DNA of 64,000 bases from Proteles cristata cristata (lineage: Eukaryota; Chordata; Mammalia; Carnivora; Hyaenidae). Location of the stretch: the NCBI GenBank assembly GCA_017311185.1, contig JAESUZ010005462.1, positions 2,976,001 through 3,040,000 on the forward strand, written 5' to 3'. Under the pieces are notes generated by a model that did no database searches, was not told the DNA's origin, and saw nothing but the letters and a program-made list of their open reading frames with translations. Shown here one piece after another: positions 12,778 to 25,359 of this stretch (position 1 is the stretch's first letter; each line of letters starts with the position of its first letter). Both the position numbers and the translations under genes were made by a program.

Positions 12778-12993
12778 GGGGTGCCTGGGAGGCTTAGTCG
12801 GTTAAGCGTCCGACTTTCGCTTAGGTCATGATCTCGCGGTTCGTGGGTTCGAGCCCCGCGTGGGCTCTGTGCTGACTGCCAGCTCAGAGCCTGGAGCCTG
12901 TTTCAGTCTGTGACTCTCTCTCTCTCTGACCCTCCCCTGCTCACGCTGTCTCTCTCTCTCTCCTAGAAATAAATAAAACATTAAAAAAAAAAA
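12778..12993 (+). repeat. Young CAN-SINE with perfect target-site duplication
   Basis: Perfect 15-bp duplication AAGATGAATGGAGCA at 12761-12775 and 12994-13008. The A box GGCTTAGTCGGTTAAGCG and B box GGTTCGTGGGTTCGAGCCC are intact. The TTTCAGTCTGTGACTC variant and TCCTAGAAATAAATAAAACA tail define it as the same subfamily as the copy at 26815. Confidence 0.95.
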
Positions 12994-14938
12994 AAGATGA
13001 ATGGAGCAGTTACTGGATGCTTTTACTCTCTGTAGATAGGTGGCTTGCGTGATACAAATCTCTGTGTTTAAAGTTGCATTTTTTGCTTGTTTTTGCTCTG
13101 TAGTTCCATTTCTTTATGATTGATTCTGTGATCATCACCCATGTGGGCACGGTCCCCATGATATTTAATAAATTTGGTAACCACTTTAGTTTCCTACAAG
13201 GAAATTATAGTATAAAACCTTTTCATTTTATAATTTAATGTTTATGCTTACAGTGCATAAGCTACACTAATGTAAATATGACTAATCACTTCCTATGGTT
13301 CTTAGAAATTTAGCATTTTTTATCTTACATCCATGAGGGTAGAGCAGGACTTTATAATGCTTGTGGGCCCCTGTGTGTCATCTGGCTCAAATTCTTTTTG
13401 GAAGCCTGTTACGGATTTGAGCAATTGAATTCAAATCAAAAACCACTTAAAAAGTCCTTTATAGTCCATTAAGAATTTATATGAGAGAGAACACTCTATG
13501 AAAGTTCTCTTCTCTCTGTTCAAACAGATTGTTCTGTTTTATTAGATCTAGGTGGTATTGTAATTTTGATAACAGCTAATAACGTTTGGAATTTTGCTTA
13601 TAATTAGTGGACCACACAAAGGTATGTTTGTTGGATTTTGCACTCTCAATCCACTTATTATTAAATAAAATCCAAAGGTATTATTATTTCAGCTTTGCAC
13701 TAATTAAGCTAAAATTAATGCAACTAGGTAAATGTTTATCTAAATATCAATTTCTAGATATATTTCTAAACACAAATAGTAAACAAATAGTGTAGGTACT
13801 TTGAGTGAAATCTTTTGTTTTGGACTTTTAATGACGAAAACTTTGGATTCCCAGTTAGATTGGAATATGTTGTTTGTATAAATTAGTATATAGACATAGA
13901 TAATAATTTGTTTAATATCACAGTTAGATCTATCTGTCTTCCCCCTCCTCAGAAAACCCAAGAAAATACTTTTGTGTAGATTTAAGAATTTAAACTTAAT
14001 TGTTCTTTTAAAGCACCTCCTATGGCCTGGTATCAAATATGATTCTTTTTAATATATCCATATATATATCCTTTTAATACAAGTGAAGTTAATAAAATTC
14101 TCTTTGTTAAACATAGATCCTTAAAATTGGTATAGTAAAATAAAATGAAACCTTTTGTGTTTCAGAAAATTTAATGCTTAAAATCACTTTTATTAATTTC
14201 TTCCTAAGTTATTAGGTATTGGATACCTTACAAGTGCCAAAAAGAAATAAATTGTGTAAAAATTGCCATAACTTAGATTTCCATTTTTTGAAAAATGTCT
14301 ATGCTACTCTTTTTTAGTAAAATTCATATAATGTGTACATTGTTTATGGATGTTAGTAAAAAATCATCCTTATTGAATTTAAATTTGTTTTCTTTACAGG
14401 TAAATATCCATACAGGCTTGGTTTGGCTTCTTAAACTATGTTGTTTGTCCTTAGAATAACTTAGACCAAAAATTCCTTAAAAATGGTTGAATTTTAAACA
14501 ATGAGCTCAATTTCTATATAATTATAGTGTTTATTAAAGTGAAATGTTCTCCAGATGACAAATATTGTGTTAATAACAATTATGCAGTTACTGTAAATGG
14601 AAAATTGTCAGAGGCGAGTCAGTCAGTGTAAGCTTTTAGTTTTGTTTGGTAAATCAGGGTAAAACCTTTTCCTGAATCCCCTCTCAACTACCACCCCATA
14701 CGCTTTATTTGTGTCAGTTTTTTTAACAGTAAAATATCTTCTATAGATCAATAACATTGACAAACATATAAGGGACATTCTTTAGGACTATTAACATATC
14801 ATTAATCCTGATTGGAAGTATCAATCTTTACCTTTTACTGTGTGGATTGTTAAATTGTTTAGTAGGGGAAAGTTTTGTTTGTTTGCTTTGCTAAGGTTTC
14901 CATTTGGCTCAGATTGGAGTGATTTTGTTTGTTTTTTT

Positions 14939-14976
14939 GACGCTGACATTTGTCAGGACAATTCAGAGACAGCGTC
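14939..14976. promoter_or_regulatory. Nested inverted repeat with TALE-type half sites (candidate)
   Basis: The outer arms GACGCTG (14939-14945) and CAGCGTC (14970-14976) are perfect inverted complements. An inner pair CTGACA (14943-14948) and TGTCAG (14951-14956) shares bases with the left outer arm. TGTCAG/CTGACA is the known MEIS/PREP core. The two CpGs stand out in AT-rich surroundings. Function is inferred only. Confidence 0.25.
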
Positions 14977-16839
14977 GGCACCACTAAGGAGGAGGTTGAG
15001 AGGCTCTTCAGTGTTCTTATTTCTCTGTCTCCCCTAGAAAAGAAGGATTTGAATGTTTGACGAGTGGTTAATTAGTGACCACAAAATTTGAATTATTGGT
15101 AGTTTAAATAATGTGAATAAACACTTTTTAAAAAATCTCATTGCTTTACATTCACTTTGTATGTAATATTAAATATTATGAAAGTGTTTTGGGTTAGTGA
15201 TCTTCTCATTGTATCACTTGGCAAGATTATTTAGATTGCAGTTTTGCAAAAATTAACTTATTTTATTATAATTAATTGAGTTAAAACTTCACCTTTCCTT
15301 GTCATTGTTTGATTTCTAAACGTAACTGTAGAAGTTGCCATATTAACTAAAGTTTATCAACAGTAATGAAAAAGACTGTTGGTTTGAGTTTATGTTAAAT
15401 AATGCATCCTCACTTCTCTTTCAGTGTTAGAAAGTTGTTTTACAGAGACATAAATAGAAATTCCTGTTAAGCTTCGGCATTTTTGTGGGGAGGCAAATTA
15501 TTCCTGAAGCTTCCGTTGTCATCTGTCTATATTAGAGCCATGTTTCTTTTTGGAACAGAGGAGGTTTCTGGTGCGTGGAAGACTGTTGTGCTCTTTTATA
15601 CACATAGATGGCAGCAAAGTGTTACAGACAGCGGAAGTCAACCTTGTACTTCTAATGAAAGATGAATGACAGTATAAACTGACTTCTATCAACATAGCTG
15701 CCTGTGTCCTGTAGTTAAACATAAAATAAGAAAGAAAGCCACTATTGATAACACAAGAATATAGGAGAATGAAGAAGGCTATGAGAAGCTATAATACACT
15801 GAATTTCTGGACAAATCCCAGGTGGGAAGGCTTAATCTTTTAAGGTATGTCATCCACTCCTGTAAGATGATAGAAATCAGCTAAGATAATATGCATGTCA
15901 AAATAAAGAGACAGCTAAGGGCTGAGGGGCGGTAGGGAAAGAGGGAAGTAAAAGAGAAACCATACACAAGTTGCAGCGGCAAGTAATGGCCTGCTGCCTG
16001 AGGGTACTGTAGAGTTTGGCCTGCATGTCTCCTTCTTAGTTAAGCAAGTTACAAAGAGGAAATGTCAGTCCACGAATCAGACAAACATTCCATGGGAACA
16101 TTTGCTCAAATGTCAGCATTTTAGAAAATAGAACTGCAGTCTGTTATGGTCTGGTCCCCACGCTGGATTTGCTATTAAACACACTAGTGCAAATACATAT
16201 TTCTTCAGAATACGTTTGCAATTAAGAAGTCATTTTATGTCTTAATTAGCATTCCTATATAATGACATAATCACTATAAAAGATGACAGTCACCATTATA
16301 ATTAATATTTAATATGTGTCTGTTTCTGAGGACCTTGCTGTGGCTTCCCACAAATTTCCAAGGTAATTTTCAAGTTGTAGAATTGAATTTGGTGAAATCA
16401 CAGACATGAGGATCTAATGAAGTAAAATCGTATTTATTAGAAACCTGAGATATGGAGGCAAGTTATAAAAAAGCAATTTGTAACATGTCCTGAACTATCG
16501 AATCATGTCAGTATCTTACTAGTTATAAATATAATAAGGGCTCCTTAATACCTCTAATGTAATGGTAATGTTGTTCAAAAAAACATTTCCGTGCTCTTTA
16601 GTTTTTTTTTTCCTGATCTAGTCTCATGCGATTTAGTACCACAGACTAATCTCTGTGTCACAAAATTGATTCCAAAGGTGTGTATAACAACTTGCTCAAA
16701 TGCAGTGTCTGGCAAGTCTCTCTTGTGACAGCAACTTATTTCTCACATAATTATTTTTTTAGTAAATTTGATATCTTAACAACCCTTCCTCTCATTTCTG
16801 GGTTCAAAAAATAACACTTAATATAATTTATTTCTCATA

Positions 16840-17045
16840 CTTAATAAAGGCTTACTTGAGAGTATATTGCCATTCACTCTCTAGCCGCTTCAGGCAAACG
16901 AGTTTAGAAGGGAATGTGGTTTCCCAGGGTGTGCGGTGGTTTCCAGCCCCATTTGCTGTGCACTGTGATGGGCCTCAATGTTGTTTTAATGAAGCATAAA
17001 ACATATTCCGGCAGCTGCTTGTTACTTATTAATGATTAAATGGTT
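16840..17045. promoter_or_regulatory. Motif-dense unique patch (candidate enhancer)
   Basis: Within about 130 bp lie TGTGGTTT (16915) and TGCGGT (16932) RUNX-type words, ATTCCGG (17005, ETS-type), CAGCTG (17012, E-box) and ATTAATGATTAAA (17028, homeodomain-type). GC content is locally higher than the flanks. No repeat is recognisable. Motif words occur by chance, so this is only a candidate. Confidence 0.25.
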
Positions 17046-17569
17046 ATACTCTGTCATATCAGTAGAAAAAGAAGATACCCCCATATATATATTCTGTTTT
17101 TTATAAAAAAATCTATTTTGTTAACTTCACTTTGTATGCACAGATAGGTCTGTGTTACTCTGAATTTTTTAGTTGTGGGCTGTGTAAATACAAGAGCTAA
17201 AAAAATTATAATGACAGCTTGAACTTTGTTAATTTTGTGGGCTTTCAATTTAATTAATTAAATAGAATTTTATAAGATGAACTTTCACAGTCATATAATT
17301 CTTAAAACCAAAGTCAAGTTTGTTCAAATTAGTCACAATTACATATAAATTTCTTTATAAATCGTTATCAAAATATCAAATATGTTTTCTTTAGATTTAG
17401 ATATAAATGTAATTTGTTTTAGACTGACATCTGCTGTTTGGAAACAACTTTTAACCAGAATATAATAGGTTTTACAGGTTGACAGCATACTTTCTCTTTC
17501 ATATTTTTTGTTCCTTTTTGGCAGTTTTAGATTTAGGCTGTGTGCTTTTTCTTAATGGGATAGTATCAT

Positions 17570-17690
17570 GCAGATTATTTATGTGACCTTTTCACTGCAG
17601 CAGTTTTCATAAAAAGGGCAGTGTTGCAACACCACTTCCTCCAACTTCTTGGTTTCAAAGAATCATATCTAAAGTAGGCAAATCTACAGA
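17570..17690. promoter_or_regulatory. Palindrome-containing unique patch (candidate)
   Basis: Contains the perfect 12-bp palindrome GTGTTGCAACAC at 17621-17632, which embeds TTGCAA, a C/EBP-like core. It is preceded by TGACCTTTT (nuclear-receptor half-site type) at 17584 and followed by CACTTCCTCC (ETS type). Confidence 0.22.
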
Positions 17691-19944
17691 AGAACATTGT
17701 TTTAAAGCTTTTAAAAAAACAGTATATTGATTTTTGTTAATATTAGTATTGGCACATCAAGTTTTTTGATAAAATGCTTGTAAATATTTTGCAGAAATAA
17801 TTAAACGTTGAATGATTACAGTTTTAAACGCTTTAAATGGATTTTAGAAGGAGGCATTTTATAAATAATTTTTGATGTACTTTTAAAATAGAAAAATAGA
17901 TCATGTATGGGTTATAGAGCTCTTCCAAAATTTTATTGGCATCTTATAACCAATTATAATTTGCAATGGCTTTGCATTTGTAAAATGACTAAATCCTATA
18001 AAATCTTAGATATTTGCAAATAACATAACAGTAGCTTATGTAATACTGGTCTTGAAGATTTCTTTTTCTTAATTGTATTAATAACTTTTATGTAATTAAT
18101 TAGGTAGGACTTAAATTGAAACAAAAAAAGCTTCGCTCTATTATTTGGAATTATACTGTCAAAATATTTATGTTTATAATTCTTAGCTTTTCATTATTAT
18201 TTTGCCCAAGTTGTGCTTCTTAAAAAAATCTGATAAAAGTATTTTAAAGTATATAAATAATCAAAAATTATTTAAATTGATAGATGAGATAGACTATAAT
18301 CCCAAAACATATTTTCTCATGTAACTATTATTTTTTATGAAATATTTACAATTATTGGAAAAATTAATATAATTGCCCTGAAATCCAATTTTGGCTCCAA
18401 ATTTATCCTTTTAAAAATTTTTTCTTTTTCATAAGGTTGCATCTTTATTTTTGAATTGAACACTTAGATTCATAAATGTATTACCTATAGTTTGTATCCT
18501 TTGAGGGATGATTTTTTTATAGATGTGATATACTCTCTCATATTATGGGAGATTCTTTTATGTCTGTAGTCTTCTCTCTCTTCCCCTGTTTCTTTCTCAG
18601 TTTGTTCTTGAAGATTCTACTTATCAAGCTGAACATCTTTTATGATGATGAGTCTGGGTGATGCAACTTTATTGGCATAAGGTCCAGAGACTAATCCATA
18701 AAACACAATTACAGAAATCTCCAAAGTATAACATATTATCTTGTCATTTTTTGAGTTTTCCCTTCTGACAAGCTTCATCGATTTTTCTTTTTCTTGTTTT
18801 GTATATTTTCTGCTGTGCTAATTCTGGAAGAATTTATAGATGTCATTATGGGAAAAGATGTATTTTAACTGACAACGTAAATATCTCGGTTATACAATTA
18901 TCTGGTCAGAGATTTTAAATTGCAAACCAGTAAAAAATCATTCTTTATAATGTAGCATAAATTATACTTTATATTTTCAGTAAAAACTTGTTAGTGAATT
19001 TGAACACTTTTAAAAAAATCTCAGTGTCAGTTGACATGCTCGTGAAATATTTAATAAAAACATTGCAGCTTAATTTTATCCTTTATAATAAAATACTGGT
19101 TTACAGAGAGTTAACTCATCTTACTCATTTTCTTGCATTCATTGAAAACTTTTAGTAAAATCAATTTTCTGGACGAGATTTACATTTCTATATGTAAAAC
19201 AAGTTCAGAGATTTAGTGCTAGCCTTTGTTTTTAAGGGGCATTTCATTTTCTCTACTGTAGTAATCTTAATTCCAGATGTTAGCACATGGCATTCATGTA
19301 GTGTTCTAATTACATGTTTGTTTGAGTATTTTTTTTTAATATCAGCTCTGTGACCTGATGCTATATGTAGTATCTTGACTTCTCAGTTATACAGATTTTG
19401 TTGTTGTCATTTAGTTTATTTTTGTAATCTTCCATCTGTATTAGGTAAAGACATATGTTTGTTGCTACCTATTAAATCCTTTACTGAATAGACTTGTAGT
19501 TTATTTAAATTGTGTTGTGACTTCAGACCCTTAGGTATATAGCATCATAAAATTTAATAGTTTTTTTGCATATAGAGATATCTTAATGAAATATCACCAT
19601 AATGGTGAAAATATTGATTGTTGGAACATTGAAGACACTAAGAACACATACTTAAACGTGACTAACGTCGAAAAGCTCTTTTAGATATTTGTAATAAATC
19701 TGACAGATAACTACATGGTTCACACATGAACTAAGGATTTCACATTATTGACAATTGATATTGTATATTTAACCCAGTTTTAATTATGTAATTATTTTCT
19801 GATTTAAGCTTCATTGACCATATATGTGTTGGGTATATTGACATGTAAAACATTCTAATACTGGTGTGGGATATTTTTTCCTTAGAAAGAGGAGTATAAA
19901 GAAGTGGACTTGTCAAAATTGTTTTAGTCATGTAAGAGCAAAAC

Positions 19945-20085
19945 TTCTGAACAAGACATCTAACTTCTCTGGGCCTCAATTTTCCTCACCTGTAAAAGGG
20001 GTTTGAGACTTTGGGAATTAAGGAAGAGTTAGGTTATGTGCTCTCAAAGATCTCTTTCAGACCTAAAACCTTATGATTCTATGAT
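19945..20085 (+). repeat. MIR-family fragment
   Basis: CTTCTCTGGGCCTCAATTTT, CCTCACCTGTAAAA and the end CTTATGATTCTATGA match the conserved 3' half of the MIR/MIR3-type pattern. Confidence 0.7.
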
Positions 20086-20210
20086 TTATTTTGCAATGGT
20101 ATTATGCCTACCGATATAAATTAATCTGTCTTGTCTAATGTAAATATAAATGTTAATAAAAATTAAGGATGAAAAGTTCAAACAGTCTCTTAAAAACTAA
20201 TTTTGGGGAA

Positions 20211-20440
20211 GGGGCGCCTGGGTGGCTTAGTTGGTTAAGCGTCTGACTTTCGCTTAGGTCATGATCTCACGGTTCGTGGGTTCGAGCCCCGCGTCGGGCT
20301 CTGTGCTGACTGCCAGCTCAGAGCCTGGAGCCTATTTCAGAGTCTGTGTCTCCCTCTCTCTCTGACCTTCCTCTGCTCACGCTGTCTCTCTCTCTCTCTC
20401 CTAGAAATAAATAAAAATAAAAATAAATAAAAATAAATTT
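20211..20440 (+). repeat. Young CAN-SINE with 20-bp perfect target duplication
   Basis: Duplicated target AAAAACTAATTTTGGGGAAG at 20192-20211 and 20441-20460 (the last base of the left copy overlaps the element head). Unlike the 12778 copy it reads TTTCAGAGTCTGTGTCTCCC. The tail contains repeated AAATAA units. It is the only SINE between 13.0 and 26.5 kb. Confidence 0.96.
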
Positions 20441-22204
20441 AAAAACTAATTTTGGGGAAGAATCAGTTGACAAATTTTAGGATATAACAGTTTTCTCAAG
20501 AAATATTTGACATCTTCATTTAAAATGGGCTTATACCTTTTTAAGAATTTAATACAGAATAGTGGAAACTCTGGGATGGAAAAAGCATTATAGTCCATTT
20601 TGTTGGAAATACAGACTAAAATTGAGTGCTTTTGTAAGTTTTTATCACACTGTTACCATGGGTATATCTTATCTAGAGAAAATTAGTATGTGAATATTTT
20701 CTGAGAAAAAGAAATTTGAATGAATAAAATAAGTTGGTTTTCTGAATAATACATGCTAATTTTTCTTACATGTAAATATGTATGTGCATTTTCCATATAT
20801 TGATTCTGTCGTATATAAATAAGTTTATGTCTCAGTGTGGTTTCTATATTTTGCTTTAGTAGTTATATCTTAATTTCTTAAAATTTATAGACAATAGCAG
20901 TAGAATCTGTTGTGCCCCAAATTTGGTCATCAGGGAAAAACAAACCAACCAACCTATGTTCATGCCCTGAGTGTACTGAATACGTGGTTTGTGAATATGG
21001 AAACTAAGTGTCTAAATATTGTAAGTAAATTTCATTAAAGTACAACTTTCTGTAAATTTCTATTTAATGACATTACTTTTTTGAGGGAGGGGAAGGATTT
21101 TTGTTGGAGTAGTTAAGGTTGAAATATGTTTGGTTTTTAGGATAATAGAGTTTGCCATTAATTAGTATTGGCTACTCTATTAAATGTATGCTAAATTGGA
21201 GTTTATAATGTAAAATGTAGTGGTTAAATATAGACAATAAATTTAGAAAACAAAAAGTGAAAGTTTAAAAAAACTTAAGAGATGTGTCTTTAAAAGATAT
21301 TCAGTAGCAAAGTCCAAATTTCACCATCCAGCAAAAAAATATAAATAAAAGTTTTAATTTCCAAAGTGTTCATTTTTTTATTTTTAATTTTAATAAGGAA
21401 GTGGTGTATCAGGAAGTGTTAATAAAATTCAGAGAAAAATACTACATAGTAATAAAAGCATGTCTTCTCTTCTTAGCTACCATTGTGCTTAAATATTGTA
21501 TTCCCAGTGAAAGAGTCAAAAATTATAGCTAGCATAGAGTCAATTATTTTTAATTATTCAGATTTCTATTGAGAGGCATTTTATGTATTCAAGGTGGCAA
21601 ACTTGTTTTTAGGTTGGTTTTTCAAACCTTTATCAGTCTTATATTCACTCCATTTGGGGCATTCCTAAAATATTTACTCAGTTCTTTTTATTAGTTTTTT
21701 TTATATGACTTTTGGAAATCTTAAAAGTGTTGTGCAGTGATTACTATAAGTGTAACTCAAATATGTAAAAAATAGACTTTTCCCCACCTCTTTTCTATGC
21801 AGTTATCATAAGGATTTAAGAATGTTTCTAAATGAAGTTATAAATTACATACAAATTCTTAGATTGGTCTTTGTCTTTTGCTATTTACAATAAAAGCTTA
21901 AAATTTTTCAAGTAATACTTTCTTTGTGACTGAGTTTTCATTATTTGAGGAATAATTACAAAAATAACTTCTTTGTAATTTTCTTAATATCCAAGCTTTT
22001 GTGTTTTTACTGATATAAGGAAATATTTAATCAGCTTTCTCCTGTGTTTTCTTATGCTTTTAATAGCTTATTGAAGTTATTTTTTTAAGCTATGGTACAA
22101 AATTAGAAATATACCTGAAAATTAATGATAGACTCTACTTAATGGCAACAGTTTGTTTATTTGACATTTCTTTTGTTATCACTATCTTAACCATCTAGAT
22201 TGGT

Positions 22205-22380
22205 GACTGCCTTCTTCTAACTGGAAGATCCTAGTCTAATCCCTTCCTTTTACATATTAGATAACTGGATATCAGAGAGATGAAGCTCCTTTTCTTAGGT
22301 TGCCCTAGGTCAGGCACAGCTAGGTTATGTGGGGCTGAACTGGAGCTAGAGTTAAGGCTTTCCCACTCTTTATTCGGAGC
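22205..22380 (-). repeat. MIR fragment
   Basis: Reversed MIR text: CTTTTACATATTAGATAACT, AGGCACAGCTAGGTTATGTG and GGGCTGAACTGGAGC, matching the 'ttttacagatgaggaaac...cacacagctagt' segment. Confidence 0.6.
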
Positions 22381-22820
22381 TAAATCTTCCCTACCCATTG
22401 CCTCTCACTTGCTTTGTCAAACTATGACATGGATGGATTGCTTGGAATTCTTTCAAAGCCTTTCCTGTGTAATAATGATGGCAAAGATTTCAAGCATTTG
22501 TCAGGGGCCACTAATACATGTTGTGACAGCAGTTTAAGGGGGGGAAAGGTGGATTTATTACTAATAAAACATTAAAACTCTTATATTTTAAAGCCAAACA
22601 TAATTTACATTCAGTTTTACCCCTCACTGGTCTACCTGTCCATTTTTGATTTAAACTGCCACCCTCTTTCTCGTCCCAGCAACATTCATCCTCCTAGCCA
22701 TCCCCCACACAACCACCCCTTCAGCAGATAGGTGGGAAAGCGGGGGGTTGTTAAAGAGCTTTGACTAGAACCATCTGTTTTTGCTCTCTCCTAAACACAA
22801 TAGAACAGGGATTATTCCAT

Positions 22821-22841
22821 CGGGCGGGGCGGGGGGGGGGG
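22821..22841 (+). other. G-rich run, potential quadruplex
   Basis: A GGGCGGGGC motif runs straight into an 11-G run, in a region that is otherwise strongly AT-rich. Three to four separate G-tracts could form a G-quadruplex. The long homopolymer is also a likely length-variable or error-prone site. Confidence 0.5.
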
Positions 22842-23529
22842 ATGTATATTCTTATCTATAATAATAAAATATTAAAAATAAGAAAAGTTTCAGATTCTAC
22901 AAATCCAATGATATATTAATAGCCTCTTTTGGACTTCTGAATATCCTTGCAATTCTTTTGTCCATTTATGACTTGGAACTAGCAAACTTTCATGGTTTTT
23001 CCTTTTCCTTTCAAATAGCATTATTTTCTTTGTATTTTGCTCAGCATGATAACGTTAAGATGAAACTTGTTAAATAGATCCATATTGTCTATCAATATAT
23101 ACACATATGTCTATCTTTAGTAACTAGAGTTTTTAAGAAAAGACAAACTTATTCTTTTATTTTTAAATATATAGGCATTTTAAAATACAGAACTTGCACT
23201 CACTAATTTAAATGGTCTCTAGATGCATGTACATAAACAACTAGAATATAAACTTGATTTTGGCTTTTTGTGGCATGTGTTTACCATGACTTTATTGGGA
23301 TTTTCATGAGATAACTGTTCTTCAGAACTGATGCCCATCTGCTTGAATTAAGAAACTGAAATAGGTTTTTACTGTTCCCAGGCTAGTGAGAATTATTCAT
23401 TCTCCTTGCTTTTGATTAGTTTTAGAATTATTGAGCAATATGTGAACTTCACAGCAAGAGAGCCTATTGAAGTATTTTTTTAGAACTGCCATACATTGCT
23501 CTTAATGATTTTGAATTGCACTTGACCTA

Positions 23530-23602
23530 GTAACAGCTGTTACCTAACTTGTCTTTTTCCATAAAGTGGCAAGCCATTGATGTAGTGGTTTCCACTACAT
23601 CA
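23530..23602. promoter_or_regulatory. Two perfect palindromes in 73 bp (candidate element)
   Basis: GTAACAGCTGTTAC (23530-23543) is a perfect 14-bp palindrome around an E-box. TGATGTAGTGG (23578-23588), a TTT loop, and CCACTACATCA (23592-23602) form a perfect 11-bp hairpin that extends two more bases with a wobble pair. No transposon sequence is recognisable around them. Confidence 0.3.
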
Positions 23603-25359
23603 GTGAACATGAAGATTTTTATTTCTGAAACAGACACTATGAATGTTTCCTTAACTGGGTTGTGCTTAAACTGTGCTCAAGTTTACAAGTATGTTGTGTT
23701 TTCTTAAAATATAAGTAAATTCTAGTAATAAAAGAAAAGTGATACACACATACACATATATACACACACATATTTTATTTGTAAATCAGAGAACACACTT
23801 TATTTTTCTGTACAGATAATACATTGCTTCAAGACAACCTGATGTATAAAAACCTTAATTTGAAAACAAATTATAATTATCACTTTTACCTATAAAATGA
23901 GTATTTACTTTATAAAATAATTTATTTCAGGGTTCTTCTTAATAAACTGTGTTACTTTACTAATTACAATGTATACCTTGATTCTATAAGTTAGAGGATG
24001 TTATGTAATAGATGGCTTTATCTCTGATTTATATTTGAGTTGAACAGTCTATATGATTATTAGATATTCTGGTGTTCCTTTCTGTGAAATGCCTTTTTTT
24101 ATCCTTTAGTTCTTCTACTGTGTTTATTGCTGATATACAGACTTGCCTATAAATCTTTTATCAGTTATGTATGTTGCAAATACATTCTTCCGGTTTGTCA
24201 ATTCTATGGTAATTTTGTGGTGCCTTCACTGAGCATGAATCTTAGTGTTTTTGAGGTTGAAGACTTCTTTTTGGTGTACTTTCTGTGCCTTGAGAAATCC
24301 TCTTTTGGATAGCGTACTTTCTGTTAGTTCCACAAATATGTGGCATTTTCAGCTTCTTTAAAAATTGTCATCTACTACATTAGGTATAATGTGGAAAAGA
24401 TTCATATGCTATATTGAGTTAGACCAAATGACATCCAAGTTTCCTTCCAACTCCATAATTCTAAGATTCATTTATATTACAGATGGATCAAAAACCAAAG
24501 GTTATGTAGTATAAAATACATACCAAATTTGCAGGAAACACATAGTATTTCATTGAATCCAAAATACTACTGATTTAAGATGTATCATTTATTTCACATA
24601 CCATTAGGAAAAGAATAGCTTTTCTAATTAAACTATGACACAGTTCTTTCTTGCCACTTAAAATGCTTTTATTTTCCACTTATAGAAAAGTTTATTCAGA
24701 TTTATTGAGACAGATTTGTATCATATTTTACTCTTGTGCACATATCAAAAATAAAAATATAAGTAAAATAAATTAGTTATTCTGCAAGAAAACACGGACT
24801 TGTAGACAAATTTCTGCTTAAGTTAATACCAAATTTGTGCCCCACTCCATATTTTAGTTCCTTTCTACATATACTAACCTTTTGTTTTAATGCTGATAGT
24901 GTAATTGAAGGTAAGGTATATAATACCTGAAGTGCTCACTCTTTAACTGGGGTATCGAGAGCATGAACAGTGGTGGCCAGCTGTGCACATTTAGTCACTG
25001 ACAGCTACAGCATGACCAGCACCTGGCTGATCCTGACACTCTAGATTGTAAGGTGCAGCCTGGTTTTGGATATAATAAAATGCAAAAAAATGTCCTCTGT
25101 TAAATGTATGATATTCTGTGCTCTGGTAGAAAGCTAGTTTGTATGTGTTTAGTGCTCTGAGGGAGTGTGCCATCTGTTTCAGAGTTTCCAAATAACTGGA
25201 GCAAATAACCATTTTTCATATTTTAATGAGAAAATTCCATGTGGGATTCTGTTTTATTTTCAGTGTTGGTATAGTTGTGGTGCCTGTACCAGACCTTAGT
25301 TCACTTAACAAATCATGGAATCTAGCAGTTGGAGGAGATTTTACAGGTAATCGATTGTC

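Larger units (their letters stand above)
13009..20190. other. SINE-free, AT-rich unique intronic sequence
   Basis: Apart from one MIR-like fragment near its right end I recognise no mobile element in this 7.2 kb stretch, and no ORF with family resemblance. It is dominated by AT-rich text with homeodomain-type words (TAATTA, ATTAATGATTAAA) and isolated CpG-bearing islands near 14.95 and 16.9 kb. The best candidate sub-elements are listed separately. Confidence 0.6.
20461..25350. other. SINE-free, AT-rich unique intronic sequence
   Basis: I see only two short old-repeat fragments (a MIR at 22205-22380 and a possible tail near 24420-24480), a G-rich run at 22821, and the paired palindromes at 23530-23602. 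A CCAAATTTGG word at 20917-20926 fits the CArG-box consensus. No coding sequence is supported. Confidence 0.55.

Noticed and set aside
12791..12870. tRNA-Lys-like sequences in SINE heads
   Set aside because: The A and B boxes are those of the tRNA-derived SINE. The heads do not fold as intact tRNA genes and each continues into the SINE body.
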